Assembly: GCA_947095535.1 (NCBI GenBank)
Contig: OX352773.1
Coordinates: forward strand, 269,940,515 to 270,004,514
Direction of reading: 5' to 3'
DNA: 64,000 nucleotides
From: Poecilobothrus nobilitatus
Lineage: Eukaryota > Arthropoda > Insecta > Diptera > Dolichopodidae
Positions 48,985-62,270 of this stretch are shown in pieces. Under the pieces are notes generated by a model. That model saw only the letters and a list, made by a program, of their open reading frames with translations, had not been told where the DNA came from and searched no databases. Positions within the stretch are counted from its first letter, which is position 1. Each line of letters starts with the position of its first letter. Made by a program: the position numbers and the translations under genes.

Positions 48985-49315
48985 TGCGTTTTGAGTGGTG
49001 CCAAATTATTTTCGAAAATAACATCTGGGAATGATTGTGTACATATGCAACAGGATTTGATTTCTTTTATGAGTGGTGGTTCAGGAACGGTTTAGAACAG
49101 AACTATTCTAAGTGCACAGTTTTGTCCTACCATAGGAATTTATGTTCAGTTTTTTATGAATACTCATTAAATAATATTATTTTGAATCAATCAAATGAGA
49201 TAAGGGATTTGCGCGTGTTTTTGATAAGGATTTATCCTTTAGAGGGGTAATATTGAATATACAATTGCTAAGGCTTATAAAATGCTAGGCTGCTTTCAAT
49301 ATCTGCTTTCACTCT
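48985..49315 (+). pseudogene. Decayed non-LTR retrotransposon RT fragment
   Basis: Just after a ruined catalytic YADD position it reads AKLFSKITSGNDCVHMQQDL, then FYEWWFRNGLEQNYSKCTVL, SNEIRDLRVF, and after a frameshift DKDLSFRG and TIAKAYKMLGCF. This is the classic block order after the catalytic box of LINE reverse transcriptases. It differs from the fragment at 46394 (W..NGLE..YSKC here, FNASKTQ there), so it is a separate family. It is cut on the right by the family A element at 49296. Confidence 0.75.
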
Positions 49316-50850
49316 GCTTTCAATATTATTTTTTTAATATTTTAGTATTTTAAAATAATTTGGGTGAATTTTATAATTTCTTGAACTATGGGTTGTACAT
49401 ATATTCAAACTATATTTTTATACATTCTTGAAAACCAGATTCTAACCTTCCACATAATGATTATCAATGCAAAACTTTTTCAAATATTCTATAATACCAT
49501 TTAATACTAAGCGTAAATGTATATTAAATTTACTAAGTACAAAATAGTAAATATAATTTTAAATATTATATTATATTAATGCGTACATAGTATATTTATA
49601 TTGTTATAAGTATATCGCCATACATTGCAATATTTCTTTAAAAATATTTCCATTCATAGAATAATTTCTTATAAGTACAATAAAATACATATATGTACAT
49701 ATGTATATAAATTCGGCGATATATAATATACATCTATACTCTTATCATTCATTCATCAGTGACATATACGATATGTAAATAAACATGATATTATATAAGT
49801 ATGTATATATATATCAATATCATATAAATAAAAATTCTTCAAGCAACCGTTATGTTGTTTATTTATTTACATTTTTTTGTACTACGCATTATTGTTCAAC
49901 AATTTCAAATTATCGAGTAAAACAAATGCAAAAAATTTGTTGAAGAAATTTGTTAGAAAATTTGAAAAAATCAAGTAACACTTTCGTCAATTATAAAGTA
50001 ACCCTATATTATTAAAAAAGTAGTTAACAGAAATAAGAGTATAATGTTGAAGCTTTAATTTTTATGTATTACAGGTAGTTACAGGTGTTTAAAAATAGGA
50101 AATTTTCAGTTTTTGACCCCTTACAGCTCCTAAACGGGGGGTTATACAAAAAAAATTTCTGAAATGACTCATACTTATTTTAAAAGATCTAACTTCTGTC
50201 ATTGATCTAATTTCAAGTTTCCAACTTAAACAGTTTAGAAGATAGAAGGCTTGAAGGATTTTGCAATAATTCAGTTTCGCATAACGGTAAATTAAGACAC
50301 CGTATAGCACAAGTATATATTTATTATATACATGTTTGTATATAATACAGCTCATAATAGCACCTATCATTTGGAATTTTCAGGTTGAAGATATACCTTA
50401 TAGAGCTTGTGTTATAACAATTTAAATATAGAGATTTGTCGAACTTTGGAGGGCTGTAGCTGCTTAGCGGGTGGGGCTACAGAAAAATTAATATTTACAT
50501 AAAATTAATATTTTTATGATATCTATCAGCAGTTAAAATTTCATGGCTTTATTTCAAAAAATTTGTGGAGATCTAAAAGTTAGTTGTTTTGAGAGTTTTA
50601 GTCGGAACTCAACCAAAACCTACAAATTGCTCCCAGAATATTTTGTGTAAATTTCAAGATTCTAGCTTTCTTAGTTTTTGAGTTAGCGTGCTGACGGGCG
50701 GACGGACGGACGAACATGGCTCAATCGACTTAGAATTTCATTCTGATCCGATCCATACCTTTGAAGGTATATCTAGCTCGCTTATTTCGAGGTGTTACGA
50801 ACGGAGGAGTAATTTTATTATACCCGATACTTATCGTACGGGTATAAAAA
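49296..50850 (-). mobile_element. Helentron/INE-1-like element, family A copy 3
   Basis: Nearly full-length minus-strand copy. Its 5' end, at the right, is ATACCCGTACGATAAG (revcomp of 50830-50845) with the inverted CGGGTAT, and its block with TATGGATCGGATCAGAAT and GTCCGTCCG lies at 50695-50770. The body includes AGCTGTAAGGGGTCAAAAAC and a long TA-rich tract (49560-49850). The 3' side stops near 49296 before the hairpin and abuts a LINE fragment. A TCTGCTTTCA motif is repeated at the junction. Confidence 0.75.
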
Positions 50851-50894
50851 AGATAACGAAAAGCGTTTTCAATTTACCTACTTAGATATTTTCA

Positions 50895-51090
50895 AGTGGG
50901 TCATAATCCCATCAAAAACACTTGTGGCGTTATGATTCACTATCGATGGGACACAACGACATACCAATATTATCGTGTTATAACCCACTATATGTGAGTT
51001 ATAAGTCCATAAACATTAAAAATATTATGGGATTATGACTCAGAAATTTATGGGCTTATGTCGCATCATCGTGGATTATAACGAAATAAT
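50895..51090. repeat. Cluster of inverted TCATAATCCCA / TGGGATTATGA motifs
   Basis: GGGTCATAATCCCAT (50898-50912) and ATGGGATTATGACTC (51029-51043) are inverted with two mismatches. Between and beside them are further TTATAACCCAC, GAGTTATAAGTCC and GGATTATAACG variants in both directions. It lies directly beyond the 5' end of the family A copy at 49296. It could be a small foldback element, but borders are not defined. Confidence 0.35.
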
Positions 51091-52954
51091 TGCATTATGT
51101 AAAAAAAGGAATCATTACTTATAAATAAACTTTTAATAATAATTTCTTAAAACTATAATCCATAAATCGATTGGTGAGACAATTACAAAGTTTCTTTGTT
51201 TCGCTTTACCAATCAAAATAACTTAACTATTCGACAAGTACAGCATAAAATTAATGTAGGCCAATTATATGTGTTCATTTCTATACTCTATATTTTGTCT
51301 ATTTCAAAATATTCTTAAAAATAATTTTAAGAGGAATGGAATAGTTTGCAATTAGCAGCATTTTTAATTTTCCTGGAAGCGTTTAAAAAAAATTTAATTA
51401 ATTTTCATTTACAAAAACCGTATACTTGATTTTTTTCAACTTTTATAGATACATGAAACAAATAAAAGATTTAAAAGATCAACCAAAATCTAATCTTAAA
51501 TGTTGAATAATACAACATATAATTTTTAATAAAAGAAAGACAGAGAAAGAAAGAGAAAAAATAAAAACAAATTAGGGTAAAAATTAATTCAGATGCCGTG
51601 AGATACACTCTGACTTTAAAAATTAAGGAAAACAAATCCTTGAAATTTAATTATTTTTTTCCTTTTATTATGATAAATTAAACCTTGGAATTAATGGATT
51701 TCATTTTCTTATTTAATTATATTGCAATCGTTTAATTTCTTAATTTTTTCGTAATGATTAAAGTTGATCTATTTAAATCCAAAGAAATAAATTTAAAGGT
51801 TTTAATAAACTCATATTTTAATTCTTAATTTATAGTATAGTAAGCTTATTTTAATAATTTATTTATATAGGGTTAAATAATGATTAGATACAATAAAATT
51901 TTCAGATTAAATAAACATCAGAGATCAATAATTTAAAATTTTCAATTAAATTTCGTAATATAATCTTAAAATTTATAATGGAAAATTTTCCAGGATTTTA
52001 TTTTTCTTGTAATAACAATGTTAGTAAAAACGGAAAAACTAAATAAAAAAAATAAATAGATACTCGTTTCATATAGTTTTAATTAAATTGTAATTTGGGA
52101 ATAAATTTTTTTTTTTGTGTGTATTTAATTTGTGTTTACAAGAAAATAATCGAATATTTTTTTTTAGGGTAAAAACAGAATGTTAAAACAATAAATGACA
52201 AGAAAAACCTTTTAATTCCTCTTTTTTCCCACACAATAAAATTAAAAAAATATATATATATATATATGTATATATGTATATAGAAATTGTAATATGTATT
52301 TATTATTATTTGAAAACCATTGAGATTAGGATTTTTTGTAATGTTGTGTTATAAGTCTGTGGTGGTGTAAATGAAAATCTTTTAAAGATGAGAAGAAAGT
52401 AAAAATAATGAAAGGGCCACGAATGCTCGTTTTTCACAATCTGTTGGTCAACCTAAAAATAATTAAAAATATTATAAGGATAATATTAATATAATAAATA
52501 AAATATATATTCTAGTGATATTTACTTACAGTTCATTGTATGCACCAAACCAACATAATACAAATAGAAAATTATTACCACAATTTTGGACATTTGGAGT
52601 AAATGTCCTGACCTATAGATAAACAAATTCAACATTATATGCTTTCTAAAGTTCTTAGCTTTGAAAAGATTTAGATAAAATAGCTAATTTAATAAATAAA
52701 AGAATATAATGTTAAACTCTAAAATAAAACAAGAGGAGATATTATGAGATGAGTAGAGCAATCGCTGAAGGCTCCATAAGAAAGTTTTATATAAATATTA
52801 TTGTGCAAATTTGTCTTTATTTCGAACGTTTTAGTAAAGTTTTTGACTTTGTTTTTATTGGTATAAAGTATATTTAGCATAAATATAAATTTAGCATTTC
52901 TTTTACATAGAACGAATGATTATAAAAGTTGTACATCAGTAGAGAAAACTATCA
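51091..52954. other. A+T-rich non-coding
   Basis: Only the TA/TATG microsatellite at 52250 and homopolymer runs are seen. Confidence 0.55.
52250..52283. repeat. (TA)n / (TATG)n microsatellite
   Basis: A run of TA units passing into TATATGTATATATGTATATA. Similar shorter tracts occur at 1929-1962, 42443-42460 and 61659-61685. Confidence 0.85.
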
Positions 52955-53335
52955 TATTATTAGTGAATTCACCACTGACTATAATGTACAATGCAACGAG
53001 AGAAGTTGCTAGAATTACAATAATTCAACTTTACCCTTTCATTTTTACAGACCTCATACATGAATGTATAACTAGGTGGGTATTATTTTCATACCAAAAA
53101 TTTGTACCCGAGATTTTTGCAAAAATGCATTACAGCGCAGCGCGTAGAAACCTGTACATTTTTTTTAGCGTGATCTGTCTGTGGATACGTGTAAAGCCTA
53201 AACGAGTGAGTGGAATTTTTTAAATTTCATGTTTAAGATTTTGACGTAAATATCTCGGGTTGAGAAGCTTTTGCAGCAAATCGAACAACAGCAAGTGGTA
53301 GTTTACTAGTGTAATTTTTAAGTTTTTTTAATAAT
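52955..53335 (-). repeat. Unclassified repeat E, copy 2
   Basis: Reverse-complement partner of 6838-7260. Shared blocks (minus strand) are ACTAGTAAACTACCACTTGC, AAAAGCTTCTCAACCCGAGA, TCGTTTAGGCTTTACACGT and CTCGGGTACAAATTTTTGGT. Between them lies about 50 bp containing GGTTTCTACGCGCTGCGCTG instead of a CA array. The 86-residue plus-strand ORF is a shadow. Confidence 0.65.
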
Positions 53336-56187
53336 TATAATGTGATAGTAAAATAATTATAATTATATTTAGTCTTTATTAATTTATCTGCTTAATGGAA
53401 AAATATTATACCTTTAGTAAGAGAAATTTCATTTTAGACTTAACTTTTGATTTTAAAAGAATTAAATCATTCCTTTCTTAACATTAACGTCTAAGACAAT
53501 TTTTTTTATTCTATTAATACAATAATATACAAGCAGATAATATTAGTTTGAATTTTGAGTGATGGAATAAGACTTTTTATTGATGCCGGCATTGATAAGA
53601 AAAAAAAAAATTATAAATTTTTATATATATAAATTTTTTTTTTTTGTAATATTCTATACTAAAAATGAAAATCAAGAAAAATAAGACGAAAACAAGAAAA
53701 TGTTAAGCTAAGAGGAGATAATGCCTCAAGTAAGGATAAGTACTTGGAAAAATAAACAAATGGTAAAAAAAATATTTAGGAATTTTAAAAGCTTACATTT
53801 GACACTTTTTTTTTTTTTTTCAAATTGGTTATTTATAACCTGAGGGCAGATTGGGATTGTTACAGAATTATTTCTGTTTTTATTAGATAAAATTAGTGAT
53901 GAAAATTAAAAAAAAAAAAAAGAAAAACTAAATCAAAAAGTATAATAATCTAAACATTAAATTTCATCCCTTTTTTCATTTTAAACTTTGCGATTTGTGA
54001 AATTTTATCATATAAAGATTTAGAATTTTTGTTTTAGTTGAGTTTCTTCTGTTTTTTTTATAATATGTTTCTTTTTTTAGGACAGAAAGATTAAAAAAAA
54101 AAAATTATTAGTTTTTATTAGTTTTGTTGCCTTTTTTTATATCATTTACCCTATTGAAGAGATTATCTGTGAACAAAATACATTAAATGTACTTATTCCG
54201 TTATTTGTTTTATTATTTGTGGTATTATTTTGTTTTTAGATTACTGTCATTGAAATTTACTGTTTACTGTCATGCAAATTGGTAACAGTAATTGAAGGAT
54301 ATTCTTTAAAAATAAAAAAAAAGAATTTATCTCCCTCGAATTTTAATTTAAGATTTAATGGTTTTACATTTGAATAAGATTAATAATATAGATTAATATT
54401 TTAGAATGATTATATGTTGAATTAAAGATTTTCAAATTTCTCAAATATTTATTAAGGAAATTAAAAAAATGAAAAGATATTCCATTCATATTTTCCATTA
54501 TATGTCTTCTAAATATGAAAGGGAATGGATTAGATGAGACTGCTGTTAATTCATTTTCATCATTTCACATCTATAAAATAACAGATTTCAAAGTTCTTAA
54601 AAACAATCTTGTATAATGTATTAAAGTAAATTATAGAACTTTTAATTCGAGAAGTTTAAGAACTTCCATATTTTTGTCTAACTAAATTATACAAAAAACC
54701 AAAAAAAAAAACACATAAATTCACTGAAATATTCTTAAGAAGTTTTCTAAAATATTTTCTTTATACGTCTTTTTGTTTTTTGCCTACATCCAATCCTAGA
54801 ATAAACAGAATTATGACTACAAATATTATTAAACTGACAACTGTTAAGAACACATTTTAAAAATTCTAAATTTTTAAAAAATTAAAAAAAAATTATTTTT
54901 GCCAAAAAAATATCAGACATATTAAAACATTTAACAACTTTCAGTTTTTGTTATGCAGATAAATTTCTCAGTTTTACAAATTTATTGTCATTTGTCAGTT
55001 GTCAGTGAGTTGTGACATATGGTAAATTGATTATTAATAGGTGCTAATGAAAATCAAATTATACATGCAAATAAATATCAATAAAGTTGATATTTACTTT
55101 TTGTATTGCAAAAATAAAAAAATCGTCGAAAAATTACTAAAAAATGCCATGCAGTGTCCTCGGTTTGAAATTGATATTTCGGAGAATAAACAGACATAGA
55201 TTGAGAGAATTAAATATAAGAGAGTTCAACATGTGGGGGTGGGAGAAAATGATTTATAGAGAAAATATCATTTTCAACTAAGTAATTGCGACTGTAAAAA
55301 TACGTAAATGTACAAATAAACGTGTGTTTAATTTGAAAATGGTATTTTTAATGTTTTATTCAGAATATTTTTGAAATATCAAAAGAATTAAGAGTAAGCG
55401 GTTGGAAAGTTTTAATTTTCTATATTTTTGTGACGAAAAATTTCTCTATCAAAAACGGTTTTTTTTTTTTGGAATTCAAAATTGATAAATTCATTTTAAT
55501 GTTTAAGACCAATAATGTAACGGTTATTAAATGTGCTAATAATTATAGCTAAAAATTATTAAGACGTTAAATATTTAATCAATATTTTTAAATAATTTTA
55601 AAACTTCAAAGTACTTATTTAATTTTTTTTTATTTAAAGAACTGAAATAAAGTACTTTATTCTGTTAATGGTCCTAAATATAATAATATTAAAGTTTTCA
55701 AAATCGCGATAATATTAAGTATACATTAAAATATATTTAAATACATAATTTTATTATTTTAAAATAAATGCTCTTTAAATAAACAAATGCAAATGAATAT
55801 AAACATACTCATTTTTAAAGTCATAATTAAAGTAATATATGTAAAATGGAAAAATTTCATTCAAAACAGATTATATTTTTCCGTGATAGTATTTGGATTT
55901 TGTTTTTAATATTTAACATTATATTTATTCTTCATGTCCTTGTTAAAGAATTAACATAGGCAGGTGAATTCCGATAATATACATAGCATTTTTCAGGTGT
56001 AATTTTAACAACTTTAATTCCTTGTATTTATTTGTATGTGAAACTGTACTCGCAATTTCGTTATCTGATTTAATATGCAGAACATTCAGTTTTTTCATTA
56101 TAACGGAACAATCGATGTGTTCTTTTATATTTTGCTTTAAAATTATTATTTTTTTATAATATTTTTTAATTATATTATTTTTTTAAT
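53336..56187. other. A+T-rich non-coding
   Basis: About 2.9 kb of homopolymer-rich sequence with no repeat family or coding signal recognised. It may be intronic or intergenic. Confidence 0.55.
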
Positions 56188-57124
56188 ATTTTAGTATTTT
56201 AAAATAATTTGGGTGAATTTTATAATTTCTAGAACTATGGGTTGTACATATATTCAAACTATATGTTTATATGTACATTCTTCAAAAGCAGATTCTAACC
56301 TTCCACATAACGATTATCAATCGAAAACTTTTTCAAATATTCTATAGTACCATTTAATACTAAGCGGTAAATGTATATTAAATTTACTTAGTACAAAATA
56401 GTAAATATAATTTTAAATATTATATTATATTAATGCGTACATAGTATATTTATATTGTTATAAGTATATCGAAATACATTGCAATATTTCTTTAAAAATA
56501 TTTCCATTCATAGAATAATTTCTTATAAGTACAATAAAATACATATATGTATGTAAATACGGCGCTATATAATATACATCTATACTCTTATCATTCATTC
56601 ACTATTTATTTATATACGATATATAAATAAACATGATATTATATAAGTATGTATATATATCAATATCATATAAATAAAAATTCTTCAAGCAACCGTTATG
56701 TTGTTTATTTCTTTACATTTTTTTGTACTACGCATTGTATCCTCAACAATTTCAAATTATCGAGTAAAACAAAATCGAGTAACACTTTCGTCAATTATAA
56801 AGTAACCCTATATTATTAAAAAAAGTTGTTAACAGAAATAAGAGTATAATATCGAAGCTTTAATTTTTGTGTATTACTTCAAAAAAATTTTAACAGGTGT
56901 TCATGTTACAGGTGTTTAAAAATAGGAAATTTTCAGTTTTTGACCCCTTACAGCTCTTAAACGGGGAGTGATACAAAAAAATTTTTTGAAATGACTCATA
57001 CTTATTTTCAAAGATCTAACTTCTGTCAAAATTTCAAGTTTCCAACTTAAACCGTTTAAAAGATAGAAGGGTTGAAGGATTTTGCAAAATTTGAGTTTCA
57101 CATAACGGTAAATTGAGACACCAG
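56188..57124 (-). mobile_element. Helentron/INE-1-like element, family A copy 4 (5' truncated)
   Basis: The 3' two thirds of family A, very close to the copy at 49296. Shared stretches include TTGGGTGAATTTTATAATTTC, ACTATGGGTTGTACATATAT and TCTTATCATTCATTCA. The roughly 500 bp carrying the palindromic 5' end is absent; similarity stops at 57124 after CGGTAAATTGAGACACC. Confidence 0.7.
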
Positions 57125-57699
57125 TTCATATACTCCAAAATACTGTTCTTGCACGATAATAGATTCCAATTTTTTTTCTAAGATGAAATGAAGTAAAAAA
57201 TTAAATAAAAGTTTTGAAATTAACGATCATAAATATTTCTAATGTTAAATATGCATACATATATTGAATAAGCAATTTTATTCATTAAGTTGTAGCAGGT
57301 TGTATAGTAATGAATTCAGATACTCATATATATTGACAAATATTGCTTGTATTGCTAGTATGTATTTGCTAGTATGTAACGTTAAATTTGAATTAAATTT
57401 TATACTCTTAAAATGCAGGGGATAATTACAGAAATAATTTTTGAATTTTAAAATGTATAGTAGCTAATAGCGTAAATTTTTGTTTTTTGAATGTTTAACC
57501 CATTTTTTTCTTAAAAGAAATTGATAAATTTTACTTTTAAGTTGTGCTTACTTCGAAACTCAAAAGCCTACAAACTAAAATGATAGTGGGTTATAAAGAT
57601 TATTTAATAACCTTTAAACTCCCTTTTTAATTTTTCCAATATCTTCAGCAGTACTTCTAATTCTGTAGATACAACCCTAAAATAACATATTTTAAAAGT

Positions 57700-57842
57700 T
57701 ATAAATCCTTAAAGCCTCATAACGAATTCGAGATAGACCCCCTCCTCCCAGAGAATTTTTTGTTCGTTGTGCTCCATCGTTGCTCTCCATCATCTCCTAC
57801 TCTTTGTAAAAGTTAACGCAGGACACCTTGTATATCAGATAT
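57700..57842. mobile_element. Possible transposon end (GGACACCTTGTATA)
   Basis: A less A+T-rich stretch (CTCCATCGTTGCTCTCCATC) runs to CAGGACACCTTGTATATCAG. On the minus strand TACAAGGTGTCC resembles the TACAGGGTGTC end at 38019. No left partner is found. Confidence 0.25.
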
Positions 57843-59413
57843 GTTTCTATGGTAAAATTCAATACTTATAAAGTATCCTTCAAATGATTTTTTTTATTAC
57901 ATTGCAAAAACAGGGACTAAAAAATAAAATTCGGATTGACAGAAGGCATAATTCTTCATTTTAAGATAATTTTAATTTTTGTGCCATTATTGACACTAAT
58001 TGAATAAACTAATTTGAATAAACGTAACCACTAACAAGAGCTATGAAAATCATTAGATGATATACAAAATATGACTTTAGATATAAGATTTGTATTACTT
58101 CATTGTTATAACAAAGTAATCTAAGCTTGAAACATTTTTGAGTCTAACAGGAGGCTATGTTAGTAATCTTTTAAGTTAAACTTGAATTGAGTTTCCTACT
58201 TGTTTCCTACTTGGTATTTATAAGAGGTATTATAAGAGGTATTATAAAGGGGTATTTGTAAAGAGGTAGAGGTAGGTATAGAATTAAACAAAGTTATATG
58301 CTAAAAATATAAAGCGAAAAATGGTATATAGTTCTCAAAATGTTTTAATTCTGCAATAATTTACTCCATTCTTGAAATAAATGTTTGAAAAAATTGGAAT
58401 TGTAGTTTAGGTTTTTGAATTTTAGTAAGATTAAACAATTATTGTAGAAAAGATTACCAAATGTATTGAAAATCTATAAATTAGATCAAATCATTTCAAT
58501 ACAAATAAACTTAAAGAATAATGTTGTAAGTACACATAATAATGTTGTTGTAAGTATATAAATTAAATTTATCATCCTATTTTTTTTTAAAAAATTAATA
58601 CAAAATATTATTTTGCAAAAAAAAATTAAATTTATTTAATATGAAAATAAAATGAAAAGCACCTTTTCATCATTACAATCCATTTAACATGATAATCGCC
58701 AACAAATCACGAAAAGATGATAATATAATTTTTGTTTTTTTTTGTTTTAAAGGACAATTATTATGCAAATTGCTCTAATTAAGAATCTTGCCTTTTACTG
58801 TTATTATCGTTATCTTTTTTACCTATTTCTGTATTAGGGTTACATTAAAGAGTTAAAGAAAATTTTATGGAAATTACAAAAAACAAAAAACGAGGGTTCT
58901 TTTTTTCATAATTATGATTTAAATCTTTTGTAAAGATGAATTTTAGGATGGTTGGGTTTTTATATTTTCATACAACAAAGAATATTCGTTATTTTATTTT
59001 TGCAGCTTCAAGGGTTATTTTTAATTTTAGAATATTTTTTATATAAGAATTTTAAACAATTTGTTTCAAAAGTGGTATAATTTGATTTAAATTAAAAGAT
59101 GGTTACATTTTATTATATATGTATATACCTCTTAGGTTACGGTATGTTAAAAAAGTTAATTTGAATTCTAGTTTATAGTTTGAAAATTTATTTTTTATTT
59201 CGAACAAATTTGATTTCGTTTGAAAATTTTCTCTAGAAAAATTCAAGAGAAACTAATATAATATGTATTTAAATAATTCAAATATTTATTTTGTGTAATT
59301 TTAATTAAATTTGAATTATTTGCATGTATATATATATTCATTATTTTATAATTATCACTTACCACATCAAGTGCTGTTTTTCACCACTATTTGGTTTATA
59401 TATTGTATTGCGA
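57843..59413. other. A+T-rich non-coding
   Basis: The short GAGGTATTATAA repeat at 58226 is the only structure noticed. Confidence 0.5.
58226..58282. repeat. Short degenerate tandem repeat (GAGGTATTATAA)
   Basis: Four to five degenerate units of about 12-14 bp: TATAAGAGGTATTATAAGAG, then GTATTATAAAGGGGTATTTG and GTAAAGAGGTAGAGGTAGG. Confidence 0.6.
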
Positions 59414-59423
59414 TATAATAATG

Positions 59424-60177
59424 AGAGCGAATCGAAACCTCGTGATTTAAAATCTTATGTTTCACAATATCGTGCTTTTATAAATATCGTTTTTTAAATC
59501 TCGCGTTTTTAAAACTCGTTCCTCAAAATCGAATTTCTCTGTTTAAAAAAGAGCTGGTTATAAAATCAACTTTTAAAAATCACGAAATAAATGTTTATGT
59601 AAAAAATATATTTACTAGGGATTTTAGAATTCGTTACAAAATCAGGGTTCCAATAATTTTTTTAGCGAGAGTTTGAAGGCGACAGCCCCCATTAATTTAG
59701 AAGTTTCTTTTTATAAATATATATATATTATGTAAAAAAAAAAAAATTTAATTAGGGAGATTTTAGAGTTGTATTTAAAATCAGGGTTTTCGTTTTTGCC
59801 AGAATATTTATATTATATATGCGAGATTCAGAATTAGGAGGGATTTTATAGTTAGATTTAAAAGCAGGGTTATAAGCTTTTTCAGAATATTTATATGTAT
59901 GCATATGTGAGATTCTGAATTAGGAGGGATTTTTGAGTTGTTGTGTATACACAACATTAATTTAAATTTGAAATTTTTTTTTGTGAATTTTTATTGTATA
60001 CATTTTATTTTTTGGATTTTTATACCCACCCAACGTATTTAATTAATGCATTATTTGGTTTTAATACACAACATTTTAAGAAACGAGATTTTGATACGAG
60101 GAATTTTGAAACGCAAAATTATAAACGCGGGGTTTTAACACACCAGATTTTGAAACGTGAAATTTCGTAGCCAACCT
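59424..60177. mobile_element. Foldback (MULE-like) element, family H, 754 bp
   Basis: Long imperfect inverted repeats: the left side carries ACCTCGTGATTTAAAATC, CTCGCGTTTTTAAAACTCG and the like; the right side carries the complements (GAAACGAGATTTTGATACG, CCAGATTTTGAAACGTG). A 10-bp direct repeat TATAATAATG (59414-59423 and 60178-60187) flanks it. Inside is a direct duplication about 77 bp apart with AATTAGGAGGGATTTT (near 59836 and 59915), and a short palindrome TTGTGTATACACAA at 59941-59954. Confidence 0.65.
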
Positions 60178-60599
60178 TATAATAATGTATTAATTTAATA
60201 TAAATATGTTTTTATGTTGTTTTGTTGTTTTGTTGTGCTATTCTATTAACCTTTTACTCTAATTAATACCATGTTTGATTTTACATTATTATACTACCCA
60301 TTTTTATTGGCATTTAATTTGTTTATTTGTAATTATTTTTGCAGTATAGGATTATTAGACACACCTAACTTTACCTATTAAATTTTCAATCAGGAAATTT
60401 AATCAATTAAATAAATTTGTTGTATAACGGACTTACATTACCAGTTCAATATTCATTTAGAAAAATCGTTAAAGTTCAAGAAAATTTTTAAACAGAATAT
60501 TGCAATTTAAAATATTTAATATTTTACAGGATTAGTTCATAATATAAAATAAAATAACATATTAAAACTATGTTAAATATAAAGGTTTTCAATTTGTTC

Positions 60600-61012
60600 C
60601 TCAACTTATGTGAAACCCATACTTGAGTATGCGTATCAGGTCTAGTTTCCTTATCGTAGAGTTGATGTTGGTAGAATTGAGTCTATTTCAAGGCGATTTT
60701 TGCGCTTTAATTTAAGTCACTATACTTTTGGGCTGACCAGTTGTGTAGAGATTGCCAAGTTATGAGAGTAGAGTAAATCTGGTAAGACTCGACTCTCTTG
60801 AGAGTTGGAGAGTTAAAGCTGACATGGTTTTAATTTACAAGATTCTTTTCGAGAAAATGTTTGCTTTGCGGGTTTCCGAACGATTTGTTTATCGTAAGAA
60901 AAGACACGATTTGAGGTCTGGCGAGGCTTTTATTATCCCTTTTCATTCCACTGATTACGGTATGTTTGACAAGAAGACAAGTTATTACAAGAATGTTGCG
61001 TGCGATTAGCAC
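60600..61012 (+). pseudogene. Decayed non-LTR retrotransposon ORF2 C-terminus
   Basis: From 60608 one frame reads YVKPILEYAYQV, a stop, then FPYRRVDVGRIESISRRFLR. After a frameshift near 60750 another frame reads LPSYESRVNLVRLDSLESWR, VKADMVLIYKILF and a RHDLRSGE tail, closed by a TAG at 61007. The run (V.PILEY..VW.PY...D..RIE..QRRF, YE.RL..L.LESLE.RR...D....YKIL) is the end of LINE ORF2 proteins after the reverse transcriptase. Confidence 0.75.
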
Positions 61013-61330
61013 TTACTCTACCTGTTTTGTAGTTTCTGACAATAAATTAGCTTTAAAACGTAAATTGAATATTGAGTATAATTGAGTATACTCTTAGTAT
61101 ATGTCGTGTCATATTGTTATATTATAACTCTATAATGTATTGACACTCGTTATTCAAAGTATTATAGATCTAAAACTAAATATATTTGCGTCATAGTTTT
61201 TATTGCTAATACTTCAATTTGTCCTAAGCATTTCGACTAACCAATAATCCTCTTTTATGGTAATAACTCAGTCTCGTACTTTATTTTGTTGCTGTTCTTC
61301 ATCCAAAAATAACATGTTTCAGCATCAAAC

Positions 61331-61480
61331 TTGGTGATTAACTTGCATATGACAATCGGTTGTGTGTACAAAACTAATAATATGAGAATAGTAACTCCTC
61401 GCGTTCGATCTGGGAGTGGAATTAGTCATGGGACTTATTTTATTATCATTATTTTTATTAGACCCATTCGATTCAAATTA
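61331..61480 (+). pseudogene. Possible RT fragment (SGVPQG-like)
   Basis: TPRVRSGSGISHGTYF followed by IIIIFI resembles a decayed SGVPQGS.LGPLLF..FI block of LINE reverse transcriptases. In an intact LINE this block precedes the part seen at 60600, so if real it is a second or rearranged piece. Only one motif supports it. Confidence 0.25.
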
Positions 61481-62270
61481 GTTATTTTCCATATTTATCT
61501 TATAAATGGTATTATAATAAATAAACACTTACCACACTTCAATTGTAAAAAGCAAAACAAAAATTTAAACTTTTTATTTCCATTTAAAATTTCACTTATA
61601 ATAAAAAAATTTTGTTACTTTTTTTATTAACGTATATAAAAGGCGAAACTTATGGGAATACATTTATATATATATGTATATATACAAAATATTAAAAAGA
61701 AATAAATAAAACATCGAGTATTATATTTAAATTTATTATTCGTAAAATGAAAATTTAATCCTATAAAAGTCGACTTATGTTATATAATTAATTTATTGTT
61801 AATTATAATTAAAGGGTCATTATTGAAATTTTTGTAAACGAATTTAATGAGAGTTCTTATTAATTGCAACAAAAAAATTTTTTTTATTTATTATAAAATA
61901 ATTAATTGGACATCGTAATTAACATTATTTTTAACTTTACTGAAATACAAGTACAAGTACTGAAATAAAGGCAATTGGATTTAATGAAAACTACAAATCT
62001 TGTATCTTTAGAAGTAAATTAAATTGCAATGAAACTATAAGTTATAAAAGTATTATATAATGGTGAAAACTTAACTTATTTAAAATCCATACATGTTTTC
62101 TGGAATCGAGCTAAAATTTATATAGGCATAGACATAATAGATCCCAAATTTTGTAATCCAACATTATGTAATCCCACACTTGTAAATTTAACTTAATTAG
62201 TTAAGGTTCGTTTCGTTCTAATTTATTCTTCAACTTTCCCTTAATATCGTATATCCCCTCTTGTTTTCCA
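61481..62270. other. A+T-rich non-coding
   Basis: A TATATG tract lies at 61659-61685. Otherwise nothing is seen. It lies between the LINE remnants and the family C element. Confidence 0.5.

Noticed and set aside
60830..61012. Antisense ORF
   Set aside because: It is the shadow of the LINE ORF2 remnant on the plus strand.
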